64,000 nucleotides of DNA, taken from Clostridia bacterium (lineage in GTDB: Bacteria > Bacillota > Clostridia > Christensenellales > CAG-1252). A model generated the notes under the pieces. That model was not told the DNA's origin. It worked only from the letters and a program-made list of their open reading frames with translations, and did no database searches. Position numbers and translations under genes: made by a program. Below, one piece after another: positions 33,833 through 43,101 of this stretch. Where the stretch lies: assembly GCA_017394805.1 (NCBI GenBank), contig JAFPXC010000003.1:56421-120420 (forward strand), read 5' to 3'. Within the stretch, counting starts at the first letter, position 1. Each line of letters opens with the position of its first letter.

Positions 33833-34291
33833 TTAATGTGCCGATAGGTGCTCGTGCAGGTCATCTAACAGGCGTTCGAGGTCGGCCTTGGACAGACACA
33901 GGGTATATTCCTCCCGTTCGTTCAGTCCGCGTATCGCCACCAAGGTGATTTGGCCGCACCCCATCTTGTCGTAGATCTTCGAGGGCTTGGTGCGATAACT
34001 TTCCATGCGTTGATAGGCGAAGTGATGCACCTTTTTGCCGAACACGCCGTCCGTAATGACGAGCGCGTCGCCCGCTGGGTTGTGTCCGACGCGTACCTTT
34101 GCGGTGTTGACGGTGTTGTAGAGCATAGCCAGCACGACGAGGACGACGATGGGGACGTACAGCGTGTACCATCGTATCTTCCACAGGTATTGGGTAAGGA
34201 AAGACAGCCCTACCGCAACGGCAAGGATGCTCACCGCGTATATCCAGCGCATGACCAACGCGCCCCAATGTGACCGAAGATTCAATTCCAC
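33833..34291 (-). CDS. Membrane protein with a PH-like domain
   Basis: A 152-residue protein with two hydrophobic helices (about 14-35 and 42-60) followed by a beta-rich domain that resembles bacterial PH (YdbS/YdbT-like) domains: ALVITDGVFGKKVHHFAYQRMESY, then GCGQITLVAIRG. Function unknown. The start is GTG. The promoter -10 box ends six bases before this GTG and there is no Shine-Dalgarno, so the mRNA appears leaderless. A downstream ATG (Met14) would cut into the first helix and also lacks a Shine-Dalgarno. Confidence 0.78.
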   Translation of the reverse strand: MELNLRSHWGALVMRWIYAVSILAVAVGLSFLTQYLWKIRWYTLYVPIVVLVVLAMLYNTVNTAKVRVGHNPAGDALVITDGVFGKKVHHFAYQRMESYRTKPSKIYDKMGCGQITLVAIRGLNEREEYTLCLSKADLERLLDDLHEHLSAH

Positions 34292-34297
34292 CTTTTC

Positions 34298-34326
34298 ATT
34301 ATACCACCTATCCCGCCAAAAGGCAA
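34298..34326 (-). promoter_or_regulatory. Promoter of the PH-like membrane protein gene (leaderless)
   Basis: On the minus strand TTGCCT (34321-34326), 17 bases, TATAAT (34298-34303), then six bases to the GTG start at 34291. Confidence 0.87.
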
Positions 34327-34412
34327 CGGTTCAAGCGGATTTGGGCGGAATACCCGTTCGCGCGAAAAGTCGAATAACGCAAACAAACTGTTCAAAACCA
34401 ATCAAAGTGTGC

Positions 34413-34418
34413 TATACT
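34413..34418 (+). promoter_or_regulatory. -10 box of the WG-repeat lipoprotein gene (leaderless)
   Basis: TATACT, followed by six bases and the ATG at 34425. The -35 match is poor (TTCAAA with a 16-base spacer). Confidence 0.65.
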
Positions 34419-34424
34419 GTATAT

Positions 34425-35960
34425 ATGAAAAAGACGGCCTTGCTCCTTGTCCTCGTTCTATTGCTCTCGGTAGCGTTCGCTTGCACGCCCAAATCCGTGC
34501 AAAGTTTTACGGTAGAGGCGGGCAAAGCGGCTTTCGTGCAAGAAGAAAACGCGCGTCCCACGCGAGTGACCGCCACGGTCGACCTGCCCGCGGGCAAGTC
34601 CTTCGTCGCCGATTGGGGCGAAGCGGGCGTGTTGGTAGCCGACGTCATGGACGAGGAAACGGGCGCCGCTTTGTACGGCGTATGGCGGGACGGCGCGTAC
34701 CTATTGCCGTGTACCTTCCGTCGCGTCGACTACGCCGCGCCCTACTACGTGGCGCAATACCGCGATATGGAGTCGCAAGGCATAGAAGTGTACGACCGCA
34801 CGGGCCGAATGCTCGTCGGTTCGCAGGATACGAGCGCCCGCGTCGTCGTGGTTTCGGACGAATACTTCGCGCTCTATACCACCCAAAACGCCCAACTGTT
34901 CGACGCCGAGGGCGAGGCCTACTTCGGCGAGGGCATTATGCAGCCCACCGAGAGCGTGTCGGCGTGCGGGCAGTACGTCCTCACCATAGATACGGCCCTC
35001 GGCAGTTGTCGCGTATGGGACGGCAAGAACGTGCTAAGACGCCGTTTTTACGAGCAAGACGTGCGCTACGTCGCAGCCTATATCGACGGGCGGTTTTTTG
35101 TGACTGCCCTCGGCAAAGGCACCCAAAACAACTATACCTATATCGAAAAAACCGCAGACGAAACCGTCTATATGCGCCAAAGAGCCTGGTGGTACTATCC
35201 CGAGACCGACGTGTTGGAGCCAACGACGATCGATTACGTGCTGCTGTCCGTCGTCAACGCCTGTACGGCGGGCGTAGACGCGACCTCGTGGCGGACTTAC
35301 GGGCTCAACGAGGGCTATTCGGCGGCCGTGGTGGCCGAGCTCGACCGCGATAAGGTACACGCGGGCGAACGTTACTATGTGCTCGACAAGGACGCCCGAC
35401 CGGTGGTGCGCTATCCCGTGGACGTCAATCCCACGGCCATTCGCTTCCGCGACGACGTGGGCTTTGCCGGCTCGTCCCTCGTTTCGGGCGCGGCGGCTTT
35501 GTACGACCTTGCCTGCAATATGCTGTGGCAAAAGAACGACCGCCGCTACGCCACCATGCGTTGGCAATGGGGGCGGCTGGTGGCGTCCTATCGCGAGGAC
35601 GGGCGCACCCTCTACGGCGCGTTCGACGCAGAGGGCAGCGTGGCGGTGGACTTCGTCTACGACTATATGTCGCCCTACTTCGGCGACAGGTGCGCGGCCA
35701 AGACGGACGGGCGGTACGTTTTGCTCGATGGCGCGGGAACCCCCCGTACGTCCATCGAAATTGCGTGTCCCGAGCATTGGTTGGGCTACGGTGTGTACGC
35801 TTTCCGCGCGGGCGCGTCGGTAGGCGTAAAGAACTTCGCCGAGGAGACGATTGTCGCGGCGGAATGGGACGAATTGACCGCTATCGGCAGGAATGCCGAC
35901 GGCACTTTGTATATCGTAGCACGAAAGGGGGATACCCAACGGGTATTGAGGATACAATGA
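34425..35960 (+). CDS. Lipoprotein with WG-type repeats
   Basis: A 511-residue exported protein with a lipoprotein signal (hydrophobic 4-17, Cys20 after AFA). The rest is a long string of beta-strand units. The C-terminal third shows the WG/KWG repeat rhythm (a strand reading like 'data item, pattern D-Y-xx-Y-F-xx-xx-A, then K-x-G-x-Y'), e.g. VDFVYDYMSPYFGDRCAAKTDG. A beta-propeller-like ligand-binding or sensing role is plausible; no catalytic motif is visible. Its stop overlaps the parB start (ATGA), an odd partner for a surface protein. No Shine-Dalgarno precedes it. Confidence 0.78.
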   Translation: MKKTALLLVLVLLLSVAFACTPKSVQSFTVEAGKAAFVQEENARPTRVTATVDLPAGKSFVADWGEAGVLVADVMDEETGAALYGVWRDGAYLLPCTFRRVDYAAPYYVAQYRDMESQGIEVYDRTGRMLVGSQDTSARVVVVSDEYFALYTTQNAQLFDAEGEAYFGEGIMQPTESVSACGQYVLTIDTALGSCRVWDGKNVLRRRFYEQDVRYVAAYIDGRFFVTALGKGTQNNYTYIEKTADETVYMRQRAWWYYPETDVLEPTTIDYVLLSVVNACTAGVDATSWRTYGLNEGYSAAVVAELDRDKVHAGERYYVLDKDARPVVRYPVDVNPTAIRFRDDVGFAGSSLVSGAAALYDLACNMLWQKNDRRYATMRWQWGRLVASYREDGRTLYGAFDAEGSVAVDFVYDYMSPYFGDRCAAKTDGRYVLLDGAGTPRTSIEIACPEHWLGYGVYAFRAGASVGVKNFAEETIVAAEWDELTAIGRNADGTLYIVARKGDTQRVLRIQ

Positions 35961-36766
35961 ACGAACTTATCTACATCAACATGGACGAAATCGTGCCCAA
36001 CGCTTCACAGCCTCGGGCCACGTTCAGCGAAAAGTCGCTCGTCGAATTGGCGGACAGCATCCGCGCGCACGGCGTATTGGAGCCTATTTTGGTGGTCAAA
36101 GCGGGCGCGGGCTACAAAGTGATCGCGGGCGAGCGCCGCTATCGGGCGGCGTGCATCGCGGGGCTTACGCGCATTCCCGCCATCGTCCTCAAAGCGGGCG
36201 AGCGGGAGTTGTGGGAGATCGCCATCGTGGAGAATCTCCAACGTCAAAACCTCAATCCCATCGAAGAGGCGCAGGCCATTCAGGCGCTCATCGAGGTGCA
36301 CCACCTCACCCAGCAGGAGGCCGCCGAGACCTTGGGGCGCTCCCGCCCCGCCATCAGCAACCTCTTGCGCATACTCACGTTGCCCTTGGACGTGCAGGAA
36401 TTGGTGCGGCAGGGCAAGTTGAGCCAAGGGCACGCCCGCGCGTTACTCACCTTGAGCGATCCGCAGAAGATCGTCGTCATGGCCAACCTTTGCGTAGAGA
36501 ACAAGTGGAGCGTGCACGCCCTCAACGAGGAGATTGCCCGCGCCAACGCCAAGGGGCAAAAGAAGAAGAGCAAGGTCAAAAAAGCGGAGCCCAAGCAATC
36601 CATCGAAATGCGCGACTTCGTAGAGGATATGGAACGCGTCTTTCAAATGCCCGTCAAGGTCAAGGGCGACGGACATCGCGGCACCCTCACCCTTCACTAC
36701 GGCAGTTTGTCCGACCTACAGCGCCTCTATAATATCATCGAAGAACTCAAAAACACACCGCGCTAA
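35957..36766 (+). CDS. parB: ParB/Spo0J/Noc family DNA-binding CTPase
   Basis: A 269-residue protein with the ParB domain order: N-terminal ParB/CTPase domain (PNASQPRATFSEKSLVELADSI; the arginine-rich GERRYRA at 58-64 that binds CTP), ENLQRQNLNPIEEAQA, a helix-turn-helix (LTQQEAAETLGRSRPAISNLLRI), and a C-terminal dimerisation region. It should load on parS sites for chromosome segregation or, if a Noc, inhibit division over the nucleoid. No parA is adjacent, and no parS-like site (TGTTTCACGTGAAACA) was found in the window by eye. Confidence 0.92.
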   Translation: MNELIYINMDEIVPNASQPRATFSEKSLVELADSIRAHGVLEPILVVKAGAGYKVIAGERRYRAACIAGLTRIPAIVLKAGERELWEIAIVENLQRQNLNPIEEAQAIQALIEVHHLTQQEAAETLGRSRPAISNLLRILTLPLDVQELVRQGKLSQGHARALLTLSDPQKIVVMANLCVENKWSVHALNEEIARANAKGQKKKSKVKKAEPKQSIEMRDFVEDMERVFQMPVKVKGDGHRGTLTLHYGSLSDLQRLYNIIEELKNTPR

Positions 36767-36780
36767 GGTGTGCGGCAACA

Positions 36781-36820
36781 AAAACGGGCGACGGGAAACA
36801 AATCCCGACGCCCGTTTTTT
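36781..36820. terminator. Bidirectional terminator between parB and rnfB
   Basis: A 15-bp stem with one A-A mismatch (36781-36796 with 36803-36818), loop AACAAA, then Ts to 36820. The convergent rnf operon also ends here. Confidence 0.88.
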
Positions 36821-36829
36821 CGTTGGCGA

Positions 36830-37684
36830 CTATTGTTTGATCTCTTTTTCGGGCAAGGCGTTGTCGTCCGTCCGCTTGATACAATGGCGGGGGCACTTCT
36901 CCACGCAGGTCATACAGCCCGTGCACTTCGAGTAGTCGATGACGGGCAGGTTGTCCACCATCGTGATGGCGCCCGCGGGACATTTGCGCGAGCACATACC
37001 GCACCCGATACAACCCATTTGGCAGAAGGACATGGTCTCTTTGCCCCTGCAATGGGTACGGCAGGCGACGTACACTTTGGCCGAGGCGGGGATGCGGTCG
37101 ATGCAGTTTTTGGGGCAGGCGTTGATGCACGCGCCGCACGATAGACATATTTCGCGCCGCACGAAGGCGATGCCGTTTTCGCGCACCGAGATGGCGTCCA
37201 CGGGGCACACGCTCCCGCAGGTGCCGCCGCCCAAACACGCCGTCGCGCATATCTTGCGGCCGCCCTGGTAGACCATTTGGTTGGTACAGCCGGGATTGCC
37301 GATATAGTCGAACTTGTCCGCGGCGAGGTCGCCGCCCGAACAGCGCACCACGGCCACCGTGGCTTCTTCGGCCGTGAAGGGTAGCCCCGCTATCTCGGCG
37401 ATGACGGCTTTGGCCTCGTTGGAGGTGGCTTTGCAGTCGTTGAGTTCGGCTTTGCCGCACGCTAAGCATTTGGCGAAGTCTTCGCAGCCCGTGTGACCGC
37501 AGCCGCCGCAGTTGGCGCCCGCCAGTTGTTCCAGTATTTTGAGGACTTTTTCGTCCTCGTGAACGCGGCATATTTTGGTGACGATGAGGATGAGGATGGC
37601 AAAGACGATGGCCAACCCCGCTATGATGCCCAATACGATGCCGACAGACGCCCAATTAACGGCTTTTGCAAGTATAATATCCAT
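36830..37684 (-). CDS. rnfB: Rnf complex subunit B (Fe-S electron carrier)
   Basis: A 284-residue subunit that receives electrons from ferredoxin. One N-terminal membrane helix (about 12-37) is followed by an Fe-S domain with NCGGCGHTGCEDFAKCLA. Further on are several CxxCxxCxxxCP sets: CLGGGTCGSVCP, CLSCGACINACP, CIGCGMCSRKCP and CTGCMTCVEKCP, the expanded ferredoxin-like array of clostridial RnfB. It is the last gene of apbE-rnfC-D-G-E-A-B. AGGAGGTG lies before the ATG. Confidence 0.97.
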   Translation of the reverse strand: MDIILAKAVNWASVGIVLGIIAGLAIVFAILILIVTKICRVHEDEKVLKILEQLAGANCGGCGHTGCEDFAKCLACGKAELNDCKATSNEAKAVIAEIAGLPFTAEEATVAVVRCSGGDLAADKFDYIGNPGCTNQMVYQGGRKICATACLGGGTCGSVCPVDAISVRENGIAFVRREICLSCGACINACPKNCIDRIPASAKVYVACRTHCRGKETMSFCQMGCIGCGMCSRKCPAGAITMVDNLPVIDYSKCTGCMTCVEKCPRHCIKRTDDNALPEKEIKQ

Positions 37685-37694
37685 ACGACACCTC

Positions 37695-38297
37695 CTACAG
37701 CGATATCAAGTTGAAGACGTAGAACGCCATGGCCATAAAGGCGGCCGTCACCATCGTGACGGGGTAGCCCTTGAGGCTCTTGCCGGGCGACAAGGCGTCC
37801 ACTTTGACGCGGAGGCCGCTCAAAATGACGATAGCCACCGTGAAGCCCACGCCCGCGAAAAGGCCGTACAGCACCGCCACGCCCAGCCCGGACGCGCCGA
37901 CCATCGCCAACATAGAGCCCTTGTCGATGACCATTTCGGCCACGCCCAGCACGGCGCAGTTGGTAGTGATGAGGGGCAGGTAGATACCCATCGCGCGATA
38001 CAAAGGCGGCGCGAATTTCTTGATGAACTTCTCGAGCATTTGCACCAAAGCGGCGATGACGAAGATGAAGATGATGATTTCCAGATATTGCAATCCCAGC
38101 GGCACCAGCACGTAGGTGTACAGAGGATAGGTGATGAGGCAGGTAATCATCATCACCACCGTTACCGCCACGCCCATGCCCACAGCGCTCGACGTGGACT
38201 TGCTGAGGCCGAGGAAGGGGCAGATGCCCAAGAATTGCACGACGACGAAGTTGTTGACGAATACCGCCAATATGACGACCATCATGAAAGTTCCCAT
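37695..38297 (-). CDS. rnfA: Rnf complex subunit A (membrane)
   Basis: A 200-residue protein with six predicted membrane helices. NNFVVVQFLGICPFLGLSK and LPLITTNCAVLGVAE are the paired Cys-containing half-helix motifs that, with RnfE, hold a membrane-embedded [2Fe-2S] cluster. It starts one base after rnfE ends. Confidence 0.97.
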   Translation of the reverse strand: MGTFMMVVILAVFVNNFVVVQFLGICPFLGLSKSTSSAVGMGVAVTVVMMITCLITYPLYTYVLVPLGLQYLEIIIFIFVIAALVQMLEKFIKKFAPPLYRAMGIYLPLITTNCAVLGVAEMVIDKGSMLAMVGASGLGVAVLYGLFAGVGFTVAIVILSGLRVKVDALSPGKSLKGYPVTMVTAAFMAMAFYVFNLISL

Positions 38298-38298
38298 A

Positions 38299-38970
38299 CT
38301 ACTTCGCCTCCTCTTGCGCCGTCTCTTCGGGCGCTACGATGTATTTTTTCTCGAACGCGACTTTGTGGAAGTGGCTCTCCACCTTGGTGTACACCAGGTT
38401 GAACAACGCGATGCACAACCCGTACACGAAGAAGGCGCCCGCCGACGAGGAGAAGAACTCGATGCGGAAGTCCCACAGGGTATAGCCGAATAGTTGTCCC
38501 GCGCCCAGCACCTCGCGGATGATGCCCATAAAGGTCAGCGCCCAGGTGAAGCCCAATCCCGTGAAGAGGCCGTCGAAAGCCGAGTTGAGGACGGGGTTTT
38601 TGCTGGCGAAACTCTCGGCTCTGCCCAATATGATGCAGTTGACGACGATGAGCGGCAGGTACACGCCCATCGACTCGTATAGCGAGGGAATGAACTTGTC
38701 CAGAAGCATACGCAGCAGCGTGACGAAGGTGGCGATGATCAACACGAACGCGGGGATACGTACCTCGTTGGGAATGACTTTGCGCAAGGCCGATATGATG
38801 ACGTTGGCGAAGATAAGCACGAACGTCACGGCCAATCCCATACCGATGCCGTTCATCGCGGCGGTGGTCAAGGCGAGGGTGGGGCAGGTGCCCAGCACCA
38901 AGCGGAAGGTGGGATTGTTGCGCAGCAAGCCGTCCGTTCCTATTTTTCTGATATCTGCGGGTTTAATCAT
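38299..38970 (-). CDS. rnfE: Rnf complex subunit E (membrane)
   Basis: A 223-residue membrane subunit homologous to RnfA in inverted topology. NPTFRLVLGTCPTLALTT and LPLIVVNCIILGRAE contain the two Cys that complete the RnfA/E cluster. The C-terminal tail after about 195 is soluble. It overlaps rnfG by four bases. Confidence 0.97.
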   Translation of the reverse strand: MIKPADIRKIGTDGLLRNNPTFRLVLGTCPTLALTTAAMNGIGMGLAVTFVLIFANVIISALRKVIPNEVRIPAFVLIIATFVTLLRMLLDKFIPSLYESMGVYLPLIVVNCIILGRAESFASKNPVLNSAFDGLFTGLGFTWALTFMGIIREVLGAGQLFGYTLWDFRIEFFSSSAGAFFVYGLCIALFNLVYTKVESHFHKVAFEKKYIVAPEETAQEEAK

Positions 38971-39581
38971 TGTGCACCCCCTTCGAGCGATTTGACGTAG
39001 CGCAACGCGGCGTTTAGGGCGTTGTTCAACGCGTCCGACGAATAGGACGCGCCGCCCTCCACGTGGTTGAACGCGTCGCTGCCGCGATAGGCCTCGCTCG
39101 ACAGCAAGCCCTTGGTAAATTTGCTCATGAGCGTTTGTTTGTCGTACTCGGCGACGCTCACGTTATCTATGCTGACGAACGCGCCGTTTTCAAACTTGGC
39201 GACGCACCACACGGATACCGAGCCTTGCTTGTAGCCTTGGAATCCCGTGGCCTTGACGAGATAATTGCCGTCCGCCAAGCGGTACACGTTGTCGATATGG
39301 CCGCCCAACTCCACCGTGGCGCCCTTGCGGTCTTTGCCGTCATATTTGTAGAACACCTGTTCGGCCTCGGGCTTTTGCATTTCTGCCTCTACGTCGTAGA
39401 CGGTTTCGTACTCGATTTCCGTGCCGTAGATGCTCTTGATCGTGCGCGCCACGCGCTCGTCGGGCGACACGAACAACAAATCGTTCATAATGCTGAGGAG
39501 CGCGCCCGCGACGAGGGCGATGCACAGCAGCACCACGATGCACAGGAAGGTTTTGCTTTTGAAGAACGCTTTTACGGTCAT
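38967..39581 (-). CDS. rnfG: Rnf complex subunit G (covalent FMN)
   Basis: A 204-residue subunit with one N-terminal helix (about 11-33) and an extracellular FMN-binding domain. ApbE normally attaches FMN to the last residue of an S-G-A-T/S motif; here the site reads EGGASYSSDALNNALN, so the first Ser is Gly and the acceptor is Ser instead of Thr. The rest of the family pattern, including SVSVWCVAKFENG, is kept. It overlaps both neighbours by four bases. Confidence 0.93.
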   Translation of the reverse strand: MTVKAFFKSKTFLCIVVLLCIALVAGALLSIMNDLLFVSPDERVARTIKSIYGTEIEYETVYDVEAEMQKPEAEQVFYKYDGKDRKGATVELGGHIDNVYRLADGNYLVKATGFQGYKQGSVSVWCVAKFENGAFVSIDNVSVAEYDKQTLMSKFTKGLLSSEAYRGSDAFNHVEGGASYSSDALNNALNAALRYVKSLEGGAQ

Positions 39582-40639
39582 TGCGCGTCACCCTCCTTCG
39601 CCTGTTTCGCCTGCTTTTTGGCGGCGGATTTGGCTTTTATCGCCTCGATCTTGCCTTTGACCACTTCTTTGACGGGCGCGGCGCCGAAGGGTCTCGGACG
39701 GATATACATATTGAGCAGAGGCACCACGAGGTTCATCAACAGAATGGCGAAACTCATCACTTCGATCTTGGTGCCGAAGCGCAGTAACGCCGTAATCACG
39801 CCCAATAGGAAGTAGTAGACGTAGGACGCGTACTTGTTGTTGGGGCTGGTGACGTAATCGGTGGCCATAAAGACGGCGCCCAGCAAGAGGCCGCCCGACA
39901 GGATGGACGGCAGGAAGTAGGCGATATCCTTACCCATGGCGCAACTGACCAAGCCGCACACGGCCACCACGATGACGGGCCATTGCCACTTGACGATGCG
40001 GCGCACGACCAGATAGACGAAGCCGACCAAGATGGCCACTTTGCACGTTTCGCCGATACAGCCCATCACGCCCGTGCCGAGGAACAGGTCGAGGTTGGAC
40101 ACGCCCAAAGCGCCCACGCCGTTGCCCAAAAGGGAAGTGAGCGGCGTGGCCTCGCCGACGACGGTGTTGCCCAAGGGGGCGAACGCAGGCGCCATCCAGC
40201 CCGACACCATGGGGCTTTGGAAGGAGATAAAGGCGAAGACGCGCCCCGCCACGGCGGGATTGACCACGTTTTTGCCCGTGCCGCCGAAGAGCATTTTGGC
40301 TACGCCCACCGCAAAGACGGCGCTTAAAAGGGGAATATAGAAGTATTTGTACTCGAAGGCGGGCAGGGACAAGCCGAGTAGCAGGCCGGTGACGCAACTC
40401 GAAAAGTCGAATTGCTTGGCTATCTCTTTGAAGGATTTTTTCTTGCAGAGGAGCCATACCCACTCGGTCGCCACGGATGCCGCGACGGAAATGACCAAAG
40501 TGACCGCCGCTCTCGCGCCGAAGTACACCAAGCCAGCTACGGTGGCGGGCAACAGCGCCAGCAAAACTTCCAGCATTATGCCCTTGGTCGTGCGTTTTCT
40601 GCGCGTGTGCGGGGTGCCGCTTATTTGCACGGTGTTCAC
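39578..40639 (-). CDS. rnfD: Rnf complex subunit D (membrane, covalent FMN)
   Basis: A 353-residue protein with about nine or ten helices. The FMN acceptor Thr is in FMATDYVTSP, and GKNVVNPAVAGRVF is a family signature. The start is a GTG at 40639 that overlaps the rnfC stop (GTGA) behind AGGAGG; a longer frame upstream belongs to rnfC. The C-terminal 35 residues are a Lys/Ala-rich cytoplasmic tail. Confidence 0.95.
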   Translation of the reverse strand: MNTVQISGTPHTRRKRTTKGIMLEVLLALLPATVAGLVYFGARAAVTLVISVAASVATEWVWLLCKKKSFKEIAKQFDFSSCVTGLLLGLSLPAFEYKYFYIPLLSAVFAVGVAKMLFGGTGKNVVNPAVAGRVFAFISFQSPMVSGWMAPAFAPLGNTVVGEATPLTSLLGNGVGALGVSNLDLFLGTGVMGCIGETCKVAILVGFVYLVVRRIVKWQWPVIVVAVCGLVSCAMGKDIAYFLPSILSGGLLLGAVFMATDYVTSPNNKYASYVYYFLLGVITALLRFGTKIEVMSFAILLMNLVVPLLNMYIRPRPFGAAPVKEVVKGKIEAIKAKSAAKKQAKQAKEGDAQ

Positions 40640-41937
40640 TGTTTCTGCCTCCTTTCGTTGAGTTTTTGTTTGCACAAAGCGATGCTTTGGGTGAGGGCGC
40701 GTTTGGCGGGGCAAACGTAGGCGCAGCAGCCGCAACTGATGCAGTTGGCGACGCCGCCGAACTTGGCCGCCAAATCGTACTCGCCCGCTTGCGTGTAAAA
40801 GTCGATTTGCATAGGCAATAGATTCATGGGGCACACGTCCGCGCACGCGCCGCAATTAATGCACGCGTTGGGCTCGCTGACGTCTATCTCTTCGGGCAAC
40901 AGCATCAAAAAGCCAGACGAGGTCTTGGTGGTGTAGACGTCCGTGCTGGCCATGGCGGGGCCCATCATCGGGCCGCCCGACACGAACATGGCCGCCTCGG
41001 GTTTGGCGCCGCAGTCCTCGCGGATGGCGCCGAAGTTGGTGCCGAATTTGACGAGGAGATTCTTGGGGTGGACGCAACCTCTTCCCGACACGGTCATCAC
41101 GCGCTCGTAAAGGGGTTTGTTCAACTCCACCGCTTCGTAGACCGCGAGGGCGGTGGCCACGTTCTGCACGACGCACCCCGCGTCCGCGGGCAGTTTGCCC
41201 ACGGGCACTTTGCGGCCCGTACAGCTGAAGATGAGGTGCTTCTCGCTACCCATCGGGTAGGCCTTTTTGAGTACGACCACTTGCATATCGTCGTATTTTT
41301 CAAATAGCGCGATGCAGTCGGGCTTATTGGCCTCTATGCCCACGTATATCTGCGTCACGCCCAAGGCTTTGGCCAGCAGGCGTATGCCCGCCGCCACGTC
41401 CTCGGTGCGCTCTATCATCAAGCGGTAGTCGCAGGTGAGGTAGGGCTCGCACTCGGCCGCGTTGATGACCAACGCGTCCACCGCGGTGCGGGGGCTCAAC
41501 TTGACCTCGGTGGGGAAGCCCGCGCCGCCCATGCCCACTATGCCCGCCTCGCGGATACGCGCCTTGACGGTCGCGGGTTCGCGGTCGGCCAAAGGCTCCA
41601 ACTCCATCTTGCGGTAGTGGTGGTCGTTCTGAATGACGATGTAGTCGGATTCGGTACCGTTGATATTTTTGCGTTTTTCCACGCCCATCACCGTGCCCGA
41701 CACGCTCGAATAGATATTGGCGCCGATGTAGCCCGCTTCTTTGGCTATCAGTTGCCCCATATACACGTCGTCGCCTTGGGCGACCGTGGGCGTAGAGGGC
41801 TTGCCGCTGTGCTGTTGCACGCAAATAGCCACGATATCGGGAGCGTCCAATACCTCTATGGGCACGTCCTTCGACAGGTCTTTGTTGTCGGGGACGTGTA
41901 TGCCCTTTGCAAAATACTTTCCTTTTTGCGCTTTCAT
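40636..41937 (-). CDS. rnfC: Rnf complex subunit C (NADH-binding)
   Basis: A 433-residue peripheral subunit carrying FMN and the NAD site. Visible are GIVGMGGAGFPTEVKLS (the glycine-rich nucleotide-binding loop shared with NuoF), INAAECEPYLTCDYRLM, and two [4Fe-4S] motifs near the C-terminus: CINCGACADVCP and CISCGCCAYVCP. It lies 40 bases after apbE. Confidence 0.97.
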   Translation of the reverse strand: MKAQKGKYFAKGIHVPDNKDLSKDVPIEVLDAPDIVAICVQQHSGKPSTPTVAQGDDVYMGQLIAKEAGYIGANIYSSVSGTVMGVEKRKNINGTESDYIVIQNDHHYRKMELEPLADREPATVKARIREAGIVGMGGAGFPTEVKLSPRTAVDALVINAAECEPYLTCDYRLMIERTEDVAAGIRLLAKALGVTQIYVGIEANKPDCIALFEKYDDMQVVVLKKAYPMGSEKHLIFSCTGRKVPVGKLPADAGCVVQNVATALAVYEAVELNKPLYERVMTVSGRGCVHPKNLLVKFGTNFGAIREDCGAKPEAAMFVSGGPMMGPAMASTDVYTTKTSSGFLMLLPEEIDVSEPNACINCGACADVCPMNLLPMQIDFYTQAGEYDLAAKFGGVANCISCGCCAYVCPAKRALTQSIALCKQKLNERRQKQ

Positions 41938-41977
41938 TTGAACTCCTTGTATCTATGCGGCGGTTGCCCGCTCGCGT

Positions 41978-43093
41978 TTATTCGAGATGCACGGACAGGT
42001 CGTCCGCCGTACTGTATACCGCCAACCCGTCGTCCGTGCGGTACACGGCGACCACGCGGATGCCGTTCGCCTTGGCGTATTCGCCCGTGGCGAAGGCTTT
42101 GAGCCTATCCAATCCGCCCACCGTCAGCGCGGTGGACAGCGCGTCGCCCATACAGGCGTTGGGGGACAGGACGGTGACGGACAGCAAGTCCCCGTTCGCG
42201 GGCCGTCCCGTAGTGGGGTTGACGAGGTGCGAATAGCGCACGCCGTCCACCACGTAGTAGTTTTGGTAGTCGCCCGAGGTGGAGGCCGTGAGATCCATCG
42301 CCGGCAGGGTGCAGTAGGTGGGGTTGGTTTCGGTTCCTCTGGGGTGGGTGAGTGACAAGTCCCACGCCGCGCCCTTTCGATTTTTCAATAACAGCAGGCT
42401 GCTTGCGCCGAAACTTATATAGCCTTTGTCCACGCCGTGTGCGCGGCAGTAGTCGCGTATGCGGTCTACGACGTAGCCTTTGGCTATCCCGCCCAAGTCC
42501 ACCCGCGCGTAGTAGGTCACGCCCTCGACGGTGGTGGCCGTGCCGTGTTTCACCAAGGCGTAGTCGTCCGTTCCCTCCGTGTGTATTTGCTCGATTTTGC
42601 GCATATCCGTCAACTGACGGAATGCCGCCACGTACCGTTCGTCGGGCAGGGGGAGCGCGCCGTCCTCGGTTTTGGCGCGGTCGTAGGGTGCCGTTGCGCC
42701 CTCTTTGCGGGGCAGGAAGCCCCACAAATCGACCAACCAATACACGGTGGGGTCGTACAGACCTTGGGTGAGGTCGTAGGCCTCTTTCGCCTTCGTCATT
42801 ACGTCGTAGGTCAGGGCCGAAACGGGCACCGTTTCTTCGTCCGCGGCGGCGTTGAATCGCGCGATGTCCGAAGCGTCGTCCGTGACGTCCACGGCGCGTT
42901 GCACCTCGGCGACGAGGGTGCGGCAGTAGGCTTCCAACTCCGCGTTTCGCGCATAATCCACCACCTGTAGCACCGAGCCGAGCCCGAACACCGAATAGGA
43001 TTGCCCTTGCGGCGTACAGCCCGCCGAGCAAACGCACGACGCAAGTATTACGAGCGTTACGCCCACCAATGCCCAATAGCCGACTTTACTCAT
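41978..43093 (-). CDS. apbE: FAD:protein FMN transferase (ApbE lipoprotein)
   Basis: A 371-residue exported flavin transferase. The lipobox ends at Cys26 (CSAGC). DIARFNAAADEETVPVS, GLYDPTVYWLVDLWGF, VDLGGIAKGYVVDRI and YSHLVNPTTGRPA are ApbE motifs for FAD and Mg binding. It should attach FMN to RnfG and RnfD, encoded in the same operon. The -10 box lies only eight bases before the ATG and no Shine-Dalgarno is seen, so the transcript has almost no leader. Confidence 0.94.
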   Translation of the reverse strand: MSKVGYWALVGVTLVILASCVCSAGCTPQGQSYSVFGLGSVLQVVDYARNAELEAYCRTLVAEVQRAVDVTDDASDIARFNAAADEETVPVSALTYDVMTKAKEAYDLTQGLYDPTVYWLVDLWGFLPRKEGATAPYDRAKTEDGALPLPDERYVAAFRQLTDMRKIEQIHTEGTDDYALVKHGTATTVEGVTYYARVDLGGIAKGYVVDRIRDYCRAHGVDKGYISFGASSLLLLKNRKGAAWDLSLTHPRGTETNPTYCTLPAMDLTASTSGDYQNYYVVDGVRYSHLVNPTTGRPANGDLLSVTVLSPNACMGDALSTALTVGGLDRLKAFATGEYAKANGIRVVAVYRTDDGLAVYSTADDLSVHLE

Positions 43094-43101
43094 ACGTTTA
43101 T

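Noticed and set aside
35957..36766. parS site near parB
   Set aside because: No sequence close to TGTTTCACGTGAAACA was found by eye in the gene or its flanks.
39578..40855. Extended N-terminus for rnfD
   Set aside because: The extra residues come from the rnfC reading region; the GTG at 40639 has AGGAGG and a GTGA overlap.
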